Shown: one piece after another, positions 44,824 through 54,262 of the stretch
How the letters are laid out: every line of letters starts with the position of its first letter
Position numbering within the stretch: position 1 is the first letter of the stretch
Source of the DNA: CAZTTG01 sp964615935
GTDB lineage: Bacteria > Planctomycetota > UBA1135 > GCA-002686595
Length of the DNA: 64,000 nt
Direction: 5' to 3'
NCBI GenBank assembly: GCA_964615935.1
Contig: CAZTTG010000017.1
Location: forward strand, 14,457 to 78,456
The notes under the pieces: generated by a model
Databases searched by the model: none
The model's input: the letters and a program-made list of their open reading frames with translations, nothing else
Told to the model about the DNA's origin: nothing
Position numbers and translations under genes: made by a program

Positions 44824-47340
44824 ATGAACCTCCAGCGGGATTCGAAGGGAAGGTGGAACATGCTTGCCGATCGCACTCCGAGCGCCATCACCGCCCTGGC
44901 GGCGGCGATCCTGGCCCTGACCCCGGCCTGCCGGACCGCGCCCGAGAGCGAGGCCCCGCAGGCGCCGGTGGTCGAGATCCCCGCCGCCCCGGACGCGGGC
45001 ACCTCCGCGGTCGCGCGGTACGAGTTCGGGGGGAGCCGCGAGGCCCTGTCCGCCCTCGAGGAGCGGATCCGCTCGGCCTCGCCCGAGGAGAGCCTCGAGA
45101 TCGAGCTGCAGCTCCTGGCCGTCCTTTGCTGGCCCGAGTCCACTCTCGCGGGCCGGCAGTTCGCCTGCCGCATGCTGCGGCGGATCGGCGGTGAGCGCTC
45201 GATCCCCACCCTGACCGAGCTCCTCGACGACGAGGAGATGGCCCACCCGGCGCGCTTCGCGCTGCAGGGCCTGGACTCGCCAGCGGTGGACGAGGCCCTG
45301 CGCGCGGCCCTCGAGGAGCTGGACGGCGATCTCCTCCTGGGGGTCATCGACACGCTCGCCGCGCGGGGCGACCGCCAGGCGCTGCCCCGGCTGGAGGAGC
45401 TGGTGGCCGATGAGCGAGCGCCCACGGCGCGCGCCGCGATCTCGGCCGTCGGCCGCATCGGGGGGACGGAGGCCGAACGGATCCTGTCCGCCGCGACCGT
45501 GGCGGAGGAGCTGCGATCCGAGCTGCTCGCCGCCCGGCTGGCCGGCGCCGAGCGGATGCTGGCCGAGGGCCGGGAGGAGGCCGCCCTGGACGTCTGGTTC
45601 GAGCTGTCGAGACCGCCCCATCCCCTGCCCAGCCGGGTCGCGGCCTGGCGCGGCATCGTCAGGGCCCAGCCCCGAGCGGCGGTCTCCACGGTCTGCGACC
45701 TCTTCATGGATCCCGACCCGGAGCTGCAGCGGGCCGCGGCCTCCCTCCTGCGCGATCTGCCCGAGGACGCGGACACGCGCAAGCTCGCGATCGGCCTGCC
45801 GGCGCTCTCGGAGAGCGCGCAGGTCCTGGCGCTGGCCGGGATGGCCTTCCGCGGCGACGACTCGGCGGCCCCCGCCGCCGCGACCCTGGCGACCGAGAGC
45901 GGGGACGCCGAGGTGCGCGCCGCGGGTCTGCGGGCGCTGGGCGCGCTGGGCGATCCGAGCCACGTGGACCTGCTCGCCCGCTGCGCCGCGAAGGGGGGCG
46001 CCGAGGGCGAGGCGGCCTCCTCCAGCCTGACCCGGCTCCGCGGCCGGGAGGCGGACGCGGCCATCCTCCGCTGCCTGGAGCGCTCCGACAGCCAGGTCCG
46101 CGCCGCGGTGATTCCCTGCGTGGTCGCGCGGCGATCCCCCGGGGCCGTGGAGAGGCTCACGGGCTGGGCCACCGACGAGGACTCCGCCACCCGGCGCGAG
46201 GCCCTGCGGGGGCTCGGACGCCTGGCCGGAGAGGGAGACCTGCCCGAGCTGGTGGACCTCCTGGAGAGCGTCGAGGAGAGCCCGGAGGCCGCGGTCCTGG
46301 AGGAGGCCATCCTGGGCATCTGCCGGGGCGCGGCGGATCCGAGCGGGCCGCTGGGCCTGCTCGTGGGTGCGCTCGAGGGCCGGCCCGCCCCGGCCCGAGC
46401 CTCCCTGCTCCGGGTCCTGGGCGACCTGCCGTCCGAGACCTCCCTCGCCCCCCTGATCGAGGCCGCCGGCGACCCCGATCCCGCGGTGCGATCGGTGGCG
46501 GTGAGGGCCCTGGCGGAGTGGCCGGACGCCGGTCCTGCCGGCGTGCTCCGGGACCTCTCGCGCACCTCCCCGGAGGCCCCCGAGCGACTGCTCGCCCTCC
46601 GCGGCTGGCTGCGCGCGCTGGCCCTCAACGAGGATCTCGATCCGGACGAGATGGGGATTGCCTTCGCCGAGGCCCTGCGTCTGGCCCGTACCCCCGAGGA
46701 GAGGGAGGTGGTGGTCGAGCGAGCGGGTCAGGCCGAGGACCCCTGGGTGCTCGACTTCCTCGAGCCGCTCCTCGAGGACGACGCGCTGGCCCCTGCGGCC
46801 GCTCCAGCCCTCGACCGGGTCCGCTCGGTGCTGGCCCGCGGGGCCTCCCACGACGCCCAGGGTCGGGCGGTGACCCTGGCCTTCCCCTACGTGGACCGCT
46901 ACAGCGGCGGCGATCCCGACGCCCTCACCGACGGCCTGTGGGGCTCGACGAACCACACCGACGGGCGCTGGCAGGGTTTCCAGGGCACGGACCTGGACGC
47001 CGCCATCGACCTCGGCCAGACGATCGAGGTGAGCAGCGTGCGCGCGGGCTTCCTCAGCAATCCCAACTCCTGGGTCTTCCCGCCGACGCGGGTGGAGATC
47101 TCCCTGTCCGCGGACGGTCAGTCGTGGCGAACCGTGTACTCGCTCGATCCCGGGCCCCTGGAGGAGATGGAAGAGGCCCGCAGCTGGGACGCCTTCACCG
47201 AGCTGACCGGCGAGTCGGCGCGCTACCTGCGCGTGCGCGCCGAGAGCGTCGGCATCTTGCCCGAGTGGCACTCCGGCTCGGGGGAGAAGGCGTGGCTCTT
47301 CGCGGACGAGATCCAGGTGAATCCGCGCTACGAGAAGTGA
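44824..47340 (+). CDS. HEAT-repeat lipoprotein with C-terminal discoidin-like domain
   Basis: 838 residues. An N-terminal hydrophobic segment ends in LALTPAC, a lipobox-like site. The body is made of tandem helical HEAT-like repeats (for example 'GDPSHVDLLARCAAKGG', 'GRLAGEGDLPELVDLLES', 'AAGDPDPAVRSVAVRALAEW'). The last about 150 residues (TDGLWGSTNHTDGRWQGFQG, IDLGQTIEVSSVRAGFL, PTRVEISLSADGQSWRTV) resemble a coagulation factor 5/8 type C (discoidin) carbohydrate-binding domain. Strong AGGAGG ribosome site. It may hold the neighbouring Tat oxidoreductase near a glycan substrate; that is inference. Confidence 0.82.
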   Translation: MNLQRDSKGRWNMLADRTPSAITALAAAILALTPACRTAPESEAPQAPVVEIPAAPDAGTSAVARYEFGGSREALSALEERIRSASPEESLEIELQLLAVLCWPESTLAGRQFACRMLRRIGGERSIPTLTELLDDEEMAHPARFALQGLDSPAVDEALRAALEELDGDLLLGVIDTLAARGDRQALPRLEELVADERAPTARAAISAVGRIGGTEAERILSAATVAEELRSELLAARLAGAERMLAEGREEAALDVWFELSRPPHPLPSRVAAWRGIVRAQPRAAVSTVCDLFMDPDPELQRAAASLLRDLPEDADTRKLAIGLPALSESAQVLALAGMAFRGDDSAAPAAATLATESGDAEVRAAGLRALGALGDPSHVDLLARCAAKGGAEGEAASSSLTRLRGREADAAILRCLERSDSQVRAAVIPCVVARRSPGAVERLTGWATDEDSATRREALRGLGRLAGEGDLPELVDLLESVEESPEAAVLEEAILGICRGAADPSGPLGLLVGALEGRPAPARASLLRVLGDLPSETSLAPLIEAAGDPDPAVRSVAVRALAEWPDAGPAGVLRDLSRTSPEAPERLLALRGWLRALALNEDLDPDEMGIAFAEALRLARTPEEREVVVERAGQAEDPWVLDFLEPLLEDDALAPAAAPALDRVRSVLARGASHDAQGRAVTLAFPYVDRYSGGDPDALTDGLWGSTNHTDGRWQGFQGTDLDAAIDLGQTIEVSSVRAGFLSNPNSWVFPPTRVEISLSADGQSWRTVYSLDPGPLEEMEEARSWDAFTELTGESARYLRVRAESVGILPEWHSGSGEKAWLFADEIQVNPRYEK

Positions 47341-47373
47341 GGCGTCTCTGAGGGAGCACTCCCCCCGGCTCCC

Positions 47374-49014
47374 TCACTCCCCGTTCAGCGGCACCTGCGC
47401 CAGGCTCTCCAGCGGGAAGGGCTCGTCGTCGCTGAGCGTCGTCTGGCCGGGGAAGAAGCGGCCCAGATCGGTGAGCTGCACCCCGGTGGCCGGGGGCATC
47501 CCGGTCTCGATGAGCTTGCGGGCCACGCGGACGTACTCGTCGTGCACCATCCGCAGGTAGGCGTCGGGCCCCCGCTGGGGCTCGGCCACCTCCTTGAACT
47601 CGAAGAACTCCTTGGCGTCCTGGGGCGCCTTCAGGATCAGCTGGGGCCGGCTGTCCTCGTCCTCCTCCAGCCGCCCGCGCACGGTGGCCAGGAAGAACAT
47701 GGGCGTCAGGTCCTCGTGGCTGATGTTCCAGTGGCGCTCGTAGGGCTTGTGGGTGAAGAAGTCCACCTGACCGCTCTCGGTGACGGCCATGGCGAAGATG
47801 CTGCCCCGGAACTGGGCCTCGGATCGCTCGTAGTCCTCCACCACCAGCGCCCCGCAGGAATCGCTCCCCCCCGCCGGGCTCGCGGCCGCCCCAGCCGCGG
47901 AATCCCCGTCCGTGCCGGCGGGCCGGGCGAGCTCCCCGGAGGCCTCCGCCGGCGCGGCGGCGACCGGCGCCTCCCGCGCGACGGGCGCGGGATTCGGCGC
48001 GGAGGCGCCCTCCCCCGCCTCGGGGATCAGGTCGAACTTCTCGCAGCGCGAGCGGGGCCGCGGAATCGGCTCCTGGTCCCGCAGGATGGGGAGGCTCACG
48101 CTCATGGTGGTGCCCTTGCCCACCTCGCTGTCGATCGACAGCTCCCCTCCCAGCTGGGCGATGGTCAGGCGGACGAAGACGAAGCCCAGCGAGTGCAGCT
48201 CGCCGTCGAGGGTCTCCCGGTCGGAGAGGAGCTGGGCGATCTTCTCGGGCGGCATGCCGGTCCCGTCGTCGCGCACCCGCAGCACGATCCGGTCCGCCTC
48301 CTCCCGCGCGCTCACGTTGAGGATGCCGACCTTCTTCCCGGCCAGGGCGTCCACGGAGTTCATGATCAGGTTGAAGAACATCCGCCGGAAGCGACTCCGG
48401 CTCCCGCCGATGACCGCCGGGTCGAGCTGGTCGATCTGGAGCTCGACCCGGGCGCTGCTCTTCTCCGCCACGTAGCCGCGGATGACGTTCGCGGTGAAGT
48501 CGCGGATGTCCTCGGCCAGGTCGAAGACCTCGTGGACGGCGCGGTCCTCCATCTCGGCGAGGAAGTGATCGATGCGGTAGTAGACCCCGCATATCCAGCG
48601 GATGCAGTTGCGGTAGTGCAGGCGAGAGCGAGCCGAGCGCGAGTCCGGGGGGAGGAAGGACAGGACCATGTCGTTGCGACCCCACAGCGGATTGAGGATC
48701 AGCTCGCACATGTCGAAGATGGTCTGGATGTAGCTCCGCCCCAGCCGCAGGATGGATCGATCCGGCGAGAAGCTCTTGACGGCGTTGGAGTAGTCACCGA
48801 GGGCCCGGCGGAGGCTGACCGCCTTGGTCTTCAGCTCCTGGAGGTCCTCTCCGTGGAGGGCCTGGGCCTGCTCGATGCCGAAGATCTCGAGATCCGTGTT
48901 GAGGGTCACGTGGAAGTGAATCACCTCGTTGATGAACCTCTCCACGCGCAGGTCGTGGATCAGGAACTTGATCTCGGCGACGTCCTTCTTGGTGCCTTCG
49001 GTGTAGTCTGCCAT
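47374..49014 (-). CDS. histidine kinase-like ATPase with a novel C-terminal domain
   Basis: 546 residues, no membrane segment. Helical N-terminal half (1-190) without an obvious phospho-accepting His motif, then an HATPase_c domain: N-box FFNLIMNSVDALAG, RDDGTGMPPEKI and GELSIDSEVGKGTTM. The usual GLGL lid motif is replaced (HSLGFVFVRL). A Pro/Ala-rich linker (about 335-395) leads to a C-terminal domain of about 150 residues (ALVVEDYERSEAQFRG, FFTHKPYERHWNISHEDLTP, EFFEFKEVAEPQRGP) that I do not recognise. No response regulator is adjacent. It could be a kinase or an ATP-binding switch protein. Confidence 0.75.
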   Translation of the reverse strand: MADYTEGTKKDVAEIKFLIHDLRVERFINEVIHFHVTLNTDLEIFGIEQAQALHGEDLQELKTKAVSLRRALGDYSNAVKSFSPDRSILRLGRSYIQTIFDMCELILNPLWGRNDMVLSFLPPDSRSARSRLHYRNCIRWICGVYYRIDHFLAEMEDRAVHEVFDLAEDIRDFTANVIRGYVAEKSSARVELQIDQLDPAVIGGSRSRFRRMFFNLIMNSVDALAGKKVGILNVSAREEADRIVLRVRDDGTGMPPEKIAQLLSDRETLDGELHSLGFVFVRLTIAQLGGELSIDSEVGKGTTMSVSLPILRDQEPIPRPRSRCEKFDLIPEAGEGASAPNPAPVAREAPVAAAPAEASGELARPAGTDGDSAAGAAASPAGGSDSCGALVVEDYERSEAQFRGSIFAMAVTESGQVDFFTHKPYERHWNISHEDLTPMFFLATVRGRLEEDEDSRPQLILKAPQDAKEFFEFKEVAEPQRGPDAYLRMVHDEYVRVARKLIETGMPPATGVQLTDLGRFFPGQTTLSDDEPFPLESLAQVPLNGE

Positions 49015-49099
49015 GGTTGGTATCGGCCCGACTTGCGCGCAGCGAGCGACGGGTGAGAGGATACCGTCGCCGCGGGAGGGCGAGAAGCCCTCTGGGCCG

Positions 49100-49876
49100 T
49101 CAGCGAGCCCGCTCCCGGGCGATCAGGGCCGCGCCCAGCGCTCCCGTGAGCTGGGGGTGCTGGGACACCCGAACCGGGAGGCCGAAGGCCGCCTCCAGGG
49201 CTCGCTCCATGCCGGGGATCCGGGCCACCCCGCCGGTGAAGTAGACCGGCTCCCGCGCCCTCCGCCCGGCCATGGAGGCCAGACGCGAGGCGATCGAGTC
49301 CTGGACCCCGGCGGCGATGTTCTCCGGGCTCTCACCGGCCGCCAGGAGGCCGATGATCTCGGTCTCGGCGAAGACCACGCACATGCTGCTGATGGCCGCC
49401 GCCTGCTCGGCCCGGGCGGCGGACTCGCCCAGGTGCTCCAGCGGCAGGTCCAGGCGATCCGCCACCACCTCCAGGAAGCGACCGGTGCCCGCGGCGCAGC
49501 GATCGTTCATGACGAAGTCGCGCACCTGCCCCCCCTCCTGCAGGCGCAGCACCTTGCTGTCCTGTCCGCCGATGTCGATCACCGTGCGGGCCTCCGGGTG
49601 CAGGTGGTGGACACCGCGGGCGTGGCAGGTGATCTCGGTGACCGCGCCGCCGGCGAAGTCGATGGCGTCGCGGCCGTGGCCGGTGGCGATCAGCCCGCTG
49701 ATCTGCGAGCGCACCAGCCCGACCTCGCCCAGCACGCGGTCGAAGAGACCGGCGGCGAGCTCCGCCTGGCGGACCCCCTGGGCGGCCACCCCCGAACGGA
49801 CGATCTCCCCGCCGGCTCCTTGAAGCAGGACGGCCTTGATGGCCCGCGATCCAGCGTCGATTCCGGCGTACAGCAT
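49100..49876 (-). CDS. 2-hydroxyacyl-CoA dehydratase activase (BadF/BadG/HgdC family ATPase)
   Basis: 258 residues, the usual length of HgdC-type activators. ASKHA-fold motifs: AGIDAGSRAIKAVLL, TGHGRDAI, VIDIGGQDSKVL, and the cluster ligands in NDRCAAGTGRF and ISSMCVVFAETEII, where one Cys per subunit binds a [4Fe-4S] bridging the dimer. It uses ATP to push an electron to very low potential onto dehydratase-type partners. It is the last gene of the leftward dehydratase-superfamily operon and is the only activase for three partner subunits. Confidence 0.93.
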   Translation of the reverse strand: MLYAGIDAGSRAIKAVLLQGAGGEIVRSGVAAQGVRQAELAAGLFDRVLGEVGLVRSQISGLIATGHGRDAIDFAGGAVTEITCHARGVHHLHPEARTVIDIGGQDSKVLRLQEGGQVRDFVMNDRCAAGTGRFLEVVADRLDLPLEHLGESAARAEQAAAISSMCVVFAETEIIGLLAAGESPENIAAGVQDSIASRLASMAGRRAREPVYFTGGVARIPGMERALEAAFGLPVRVSQHPQLTGALGAALIARERAR

Positions 49877-49882
49877 GTCGCT

Positions 49883-51283
49883 TCAGTCCTTGCCCGCGCT
49901 CGCGGGTCGGCGCCCCGCTCGCACGGTCTCCACCAGGGCCTGGATGCGGGTCTTCAGCATGGCCCGGACCGGATCGCTCACCGGCGGGACCTCGATCTCG
50001 ATGGCCGGCACCGAGAGCTCCGAGCGGACCCGATCGGCGAGGATCGACCCCTCCAGGGCGCAGTGGCTGGCCCCGGGGATCCTCGAGACGAGCAGGGCCT
50101 CGGAGCCCAGCTCCCGCATGTCGGCGCAGATCCGGCGCGCCCGATCCTCGGTCGGCCCGACCATCGGATCGGCCAGGGCCGTGCGCGCCAGGGCCTCCCA
50201 GGGGGGCAGGTCACGGGGAATCTCGTCGATCGCGTGGCTGAAGAGGTACTCCGTGCCGCAGACCCGCCCGCCGCACTCCTCGAGCAGGTTCATGGCCTCC
50301 AGGTCGGCCACCGGGTTCACCCAGAAGACGCGCACCGCCGCCCGGTCGAGGTGGCCGCGGCCGGTCGCCAGCCGGGCGCGGACCTCCCCCAGGAGCCCCT
50401 CCAGCACCCGGATGGACTCCTCCCGATCGGAGCAGAAGTGGATCGCCAGCATCTCGGCGATCAGGAGCTCCAGGGCCGGCAGGGGGCAGCGCTCGGCGGT
50501 GAAGACCAGGCGGCGCAGCTCGCGCAGGGTGCTGCGGACCCGGTTGGCCTGCTCGATGCCCCGCGCCAGCGCCGCCTCGTCCAGCTTGGCGCCGCACAGG
50601 CGTTCGAGCGCCGCCCCCACCCGCTCGAGCTCCTGCTGCACGAAGGCCACCTGCGAGGCGGGGGCGCGCAGCCCCCCGGGCAGCCGGGCCGCCTCCTCGC
50701 CCGGGGAAGGGGCCCGGCGCCGCGGGATCTCCCACCAGAGGATCGGGTGGCCGAGCCCGTTCAGGCGCTGGGCGATGGCCGAGAGGTCGTCGCACACCGC
50801 GCCCGAGCTGCACACCAGGAGGTCCGGCGCCGGGAAGTGCGCGCCGCTCACGAAGGCCCCCAGCATGGCCCGGACCGGGCAGAAGGACTCGTCCACCCCC
50901 AGCGAGTCGGCGATCGAGAGGAGCCCGGCGGAGAGCTCCATGATGCACGGGATCCACCACGCGCCGTCGGGGTAGAAGGCCACGGTGTCGGGCAGGGAGA
51001 AGGCCATCACCGGGATGGTCCCCAGGTCCTTCATGGCCCCGACGATCCGCCGCCCCTGCTCCCGGGCGCGGCGCAGGCGCTCCTCCTCGGTGAGCAGGAA
51101 GTTCCACAGGTCCAGGGCCGCGGGCGAGTCGTCGAAGCGCAGCCGCTTCAGGCGCAGGTCACCGTCGGCCAGGTGCCGCTCGAGGGGGCCGCCGTACCAC
51201 GGCTCCTCCAGGCCCGCCGCCCGGAGGTCGCGGTGCCGGAGGGTCCACTCCGCGAGATCGATCCGCCGGGGGTCGCCCTTCAT
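49883..51283 (-). CDS. 2-hydroxyacyl-CoA dehydratase superfamily subunit (HgdB/BcrB-like), long form
   Basis: 466 residues from ATG 51283 (ATGA overlap with the gene before). Family features: 'VMAFSLPDTVAFYPDGAWWIP', 'SFCPVRAMLGAF', 'DLLVCSSGAVCDDLSAI', 'WWEIPRR', 'VFWVNPVADLEAMNLLEECG' and 'SRIPGASHCALEG'. Cys residues in FCPVR, CSSGAVC and SHCAL are candidates for the [4Fe-4S] ligands. Too divergent to name a substrate. It probably forms a heterodimer with the 298-residue product of the next gene upstream and is reduced by the activase. Confidence 0.8.
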   Translation of the reverse strand: MKGDPRRIDLAEWTLRHRDLRAAGLEEPWYGGPLERHLADGDLRLKRLRFDDSPAALDLWNFLLTEEERLRRAREQGRRIVGAMKDLGTIPVMAFSLPDTVAFYPDGAWWIPCIMELSAGLLSIADSLGVDESFCPVRAMLGAFVSGAHFPAPDLLVCSSGAVCDDLSAIAQRLNGLGHPILWWEIPRRRAPSPGEEAARLPGGLRAPASQVAFVQQELERVGAALERLCGAKLDEAALARGIEQANRVRSTLRELRRLVFTAERCPLPALELLIAEMLAIHFCSDREESIRVLEGLLGEVRARLATGRGHLDRAAVRVFWVNPVADLEAMNLLEECGGRVCGTEYLFSHAIDEIPRDLPPWEALARTALADPMVGPTEDRARRICADMRELGSEALLVSRIPGASHCALEGSILADRVRSELSVPAIEIEVPPVSDPVRAMLKTRIQALVETVRAGRRPASAGKD

Positions 51284-52176
51284 CCCGCGAGCCCCTCCAT
51301 GAAGGCCTGGATCCGCGCCCGGTCGCGGCTGGTGATCGGTCGGCCGTCGAGGTCGAGGTCGAGCAGGGGGATCTCGAGCCACTCCGCCAATCGCTGGACC
51401 TCGGCGTGCCACAGGTCGCACCACACGTAGCGCAGGAGCACCGCGCCGCCGACCTCCCGAGAGGCGACGGCTCGCTCCAGCCACTGAAAGAGCTGGCTGT
51501 TGGGCCGGCGGAAGGCGTCCGGGTACCCGGCGAAGCGCGCCTCGACCAGGACCGAGAGGGGGTCCCGGCCTCGTCGCCGGCGGTCGATCGCGGCCGGAGC
51601 CGTCCGCTCGCCGCCCTCGGTGCCGTCCAGCACCACCCGCCCGCCGGCCTGCTCGAGGGCGCGGATCAAGGCCCGGTCCGGCTCGGCCACGGGGCCGCCC
51701 AGGATGGCCACCGGGATCCCGTCGGCGCGCCCGTCATCGGTCGGGGCGGCGGTCCGGCGGCGCTCGTCGTGCTCCAGGAGGGTCCGCCACAGGTCCTCCT
51801 CCGAGGGGGCGGCGCCGCCCAGCCCGATCAGGAAGCCCCCCAGCCGCTCCAGCTCGGAGCGGTACAGCCGGTGGGCCGAGACCGTCTGCCAGGTGGCCGG
51901 GACGTTCATCAGGAAGAGCAATGGACGGCCCGGCCCGCCGGCGAGGTCGGCTCCCCGGCACATCTGATCGCAGGTGGTCGTCAGCACGACGGCGGCCGCG
52001 TCTTCTCGGGCGCAGGCCTCGTTGAGGAACATGCGCATGAAGGGGCAGACGCCCTCGCGATCGGCGATCGGCTCCGGCGAGCCGGCGCCGCGCGGCACCA
52101 GGCGCTCGGGCTCCAGGCCGTGGGCCTCGATCCACTCCGCGGGCACCAGGGGTGAGCTGTAGAGGATTCTCTTCAC
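51280..52176 (-). CDS. 2-hydroxyacyl-CoA dehydratase superfamily subunit, short form
   Basis: 298 residues. 'EGVCPFMRMFLNEACA', 'VVLTTTCDQMCRGADLAGG' and 'LFLMNVPATWQTVSAHRLY' give the three-Cys pattern typical of HgdB/BcrC-type subunits. The later 'VLLRYVWCDLWHAEVQRL' is the fourth cysteine region. Compact paralogue of the long subunit that follows. Substrate unknown. Confidence 0.8.
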   Translation of the reverse strand: MKRILYSSPLVPAEWIEAHGLEPERLVPRGAGSPEPIADREGVCPFMRMFLNEACAREDAAAVVLTTTCDQMCRGADLAGGPGRPLLFLMNVPATWQTVSAHRLYRSELERLGGFLIGLGGAAPSEEDLWRTLLEHDERRRTAAPTDDGRADGIPVAILGGPVAEPDRALIRALEQAGGRVVLDGTEGGERTAPAAIDRRRRGRDPLSVLVEARFAGYPDAFRRPNSQLFQWLERAVASREVGGAVLLRYVWCDLWHAEVQRLAEWLEIPLLDLDLDGRPITSRDRARIQAFMEGLAG

Positions 52177-52213
52177 GCCGCCTCGGGCGCCGGCCGGGCC
52201 CGGGGGTACCGGG

Positions 52214-53455
52214 CTAGCCGGCCGCCTGCCTCACCGTCTCGAACAGGGCCTGGACCCGCAGGGCGATGCGCGAGGAGTCCGAGGGCGAGTAGTCGGTCTC
52301 GATGCGCAGGTAGGGAAGCTCCAGCTCCTGCTCCGCCAGCTCGCGGGTGAGGTGGGACTCCACGTCATAGGTGATGCAGGCCTGCCACACGAGCTCGATC
52401 ACGCACTGGGGCCGGTACTGTGCCGCCAATCGGCCCAGGAGACCCATCCGGGAGCTGTTCCGGGTCATCACCGAGCAGGGGAGGTGGTAGTAGGTCTCGG
52501 CGATCGCGCGGAGGGGATCCTCGGCATCGGGGTCCACGTCCTCCATCAGCGGCTTGAGGCCGGTGCAGTTCTCCTGGGCGACGACCAGGCCGCCGCTCGA
52601 CTCGATGATGTCCATGACCCGCTCCGCGCCGTGCGGGAGGGGAACGCCGGTCAGGAGCACCCGCACCCGGTCCCGGGCGGGCGGGTCGATCTCGCGCCCC
52701 GGCAGGGTCTCCAGGGCCTTGCGGTACTGCTCCAGGTCGGCGGGGATGCAGGAGATCAGGCTCTTGAGGTCCAGCAGCTCCCGGCCGGTCAGAGGCGGGG
52801 CATCCGACTGCATCAGCGCCGCCAGCTCCCTCCGCAGGGCCCTCTCCTCGTTCATCTCGGCGATGGCATCGCGCAGCCGATCGTCGCCGATCTCCACGCC
52901 GAAGCGCCCCTCGAAGGCCGAGCGCAGCTTGCGCAGCTCGGCCACCCAGTGCTCCAGGGCGTCCGGATCGTCGGGCTTCTGCGGCAGCTCCACCACGTGC
53001 ATGGGGTAGCTCTCCGAGAGCAGCTCGTACATCTTCTTCTTGCCGTCGCAGGTCGTCTCGGCGACCAGCAGGTCGGCCATCTCCAGGAAGGGGTTGGCCT
53101 TCTGCACCCCGTACCCGAAGGTCGACTTGATCAGGGGGCAGAGGTTCGACGGCAGGATCTCCTCGGCCGGCGGGATCATCTCCGCCGAGCCGCCGCACAG
53201 GCACACGGGCATGCCGCCGGCGGCCATGATCAGCTCCCGGGGGGTGTACTCGCACATGATCCCCACCAGGGGCCGGCCGCGCTCCTTCTCGCGCGCAGCG
53301 TGCTCCTTGCAGTGGGCCACCATGTCGGCGAAGTGCGCCAGGGGCGTGCCCGGCGCGGCGGCAGCGGGCGTTCCCGAGCAGCAGGCCGGCTCGGGGGGCG
53401 CGCTCGGATCCGAGCTCTGGGGCTCGGCCTTCGGGTCTCCTCCACATCCGCTCAT
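52214..53455 (-). CDS. double-cubane-cluster-type 2-hydroxyacyl-CoA dehydratase family reductase
   Basis: 413 residues. After a Cys/Pro/Ala-rich N-terminus (MSGCGGDPKAEP..., CCSGT) comes a clear family core: 'GIMCEYTPRELIMAAGGMPVC', 'SNLCPLIKSTFGYG', 'LLVAETTCDGKKKMYELL', 'GGLVVAQENCTGLKPL' and 'VIELVWQACITYDVES'. The cysteine layout matches the double-cubane cluster proteins (DCCP, YjiM-like), which carry an [Fe8S9] cluster and reduce small unusual substrates. The activase gene of the operon should energise it. ATGA overlap with the membrane ferredoxin gene upstream. Confidence 0.85.
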   Translation of the reverse strand: MSGCGGDPKAEPQSSDPSAPPEPACCSGTPAAAAPGTPLAHFADMVAHCKEHAAREKERGRPLVGIMCEYTPRELIMAAGGMPVCLCGGSAEMIPPAEEILPSNLCPLIKSTFGYGVQKANPFLEMADLLVAETTCDGKKKMYELLSESYPMHVVELPQKPDDPDALEHWVAELRKLRSAFEGRFGVEIGDDRLRDAIAEMNEERALRRELAALMQSDAPPLTGRELLDLKSLISCIPADLEQYRKALETLPGREIDPPARDRVRVLLTGVPLPHGAERVMDIIESSGGLVVAQENCTGLKPLMEDVDPDAEDPLRAIAETYYHLPCSVMTRNSSRMGLLGRLAAQYRPQCVIELVWQACITYDVESHLTRELAEQELELPYLRIETDYSPSDSSRIALRVQALFETVRQAAG

Positions 53456-54237
53456 TCGTGCTCCTCCTTCCACTCGGGGCAGACCGGCTGGCACTGGTGG
53501 CAGATGACGCAGTCCAGCGCCCGGCTGGGCGAGATGCCCTCCTCGATCCGGTCGGAGGGATCGATGTCCGTGGGGCAGGTGTCATCGCACTCCATACAGC
53601 TCTGGCAGGCGGCGCTGGGCAGCTTGACCTTCCAGAAGCAGAGCAGGTTGAGGGGCGCCAGCAGGGCGCCGATGGGGCACAGGACCTTGCAGAAGCCCCG
53701 CTCGCTGAAGACCACCAAGGCGATCACCCCCGCCGTGACGCCGAGCTTGATGGCGGTGCCGAGGGTGATGGCCCCGCCTCCGATCAGCCGCGGCAGGGTG
53801 ACCTGCAGGGCGGAGGCCGGACAGTAGCGGCAGAACGACCACAGGGTGGACTCCCCGAAGAAGAAGGGCATCAGCAGGACCGTCAACACCAGCAGGACGT
53901 ACTTGATGTTCGAGGTCCACTTGGGGAGCGTGAGCTTGGGCCCGGGGATCTTGTACAGCAGGTCCTGGAGGAAGCCGAAGGGGCACACCCAGCCGCACAG
54001 GAGCCGGCCGATCAGGACTCCCAGCAGCAGGACCACCCCCACCGCCAGGAAGGGGAAGACGTGGTAGCCCGAGTAGTGGATGAAGATCCCCACCGGGCAG
54101 GCGAACCACGCCAGGGCGCAGGAGTGGCAGCTCAGCACCGGGTTGCAGAGCCACTTGACCTCGGGCCCCCAGGAGCTGTGCAGCAGCAGCAGGCTCAGGG
54201 TCTGCACCCAGCGCCTCTTCTTCTGGATCGCGGTCAT
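53452..54237 (-). CDS. NapH/YccM-like membrane 4Fe-4S protein
   Basis: 261 residues. Four or five helices with cysteine-rich loops: CNPVLSCHSCALAWFACPVG near the start, LLCGWVCPFGFLQD and RGFCKVLCPIGALLAP (the CxxxCP pattern of NapH/NosR/RdxA proteins). Two C-terminal ferredoxin motifs follow (CQSCMECDDTCP and CVICHQCQPVCP). It should move electrons from the quinol pool or another membrane donor to the cytoplasmic side. As first gene of the dehydratase-superfamily operon it is the natural electron donor to the activase; this is inference. Confidence 0.88.
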   Translation of the reverse strand: MTAIQKKRRWVQTLSLLLLHSSWGPEVKWLCNPVLSCHSCALAWFACPVGIFIHYSGYHVFPFLAVGVVLLLGVLIGRLLCGWVCPFGFLQDLLYKIPGPKLTLPKWTSNIKYVLLVLTVLLMPFFFGESTLWSFCRYCPASALQVTLPRLIGGGAITLGTAIKLGVTAGVIALVVFSERGFCKVLCPIGALLAPLNLLCFWKVKLPSAACQSCMECDDTCPTDIDPSDRIEEGISPSRALDCVICHQCQPVCPEWKEEHE

Positions 54238-54262
54238 CTCGTCTCGGTGGCTGCCGGGAGGA

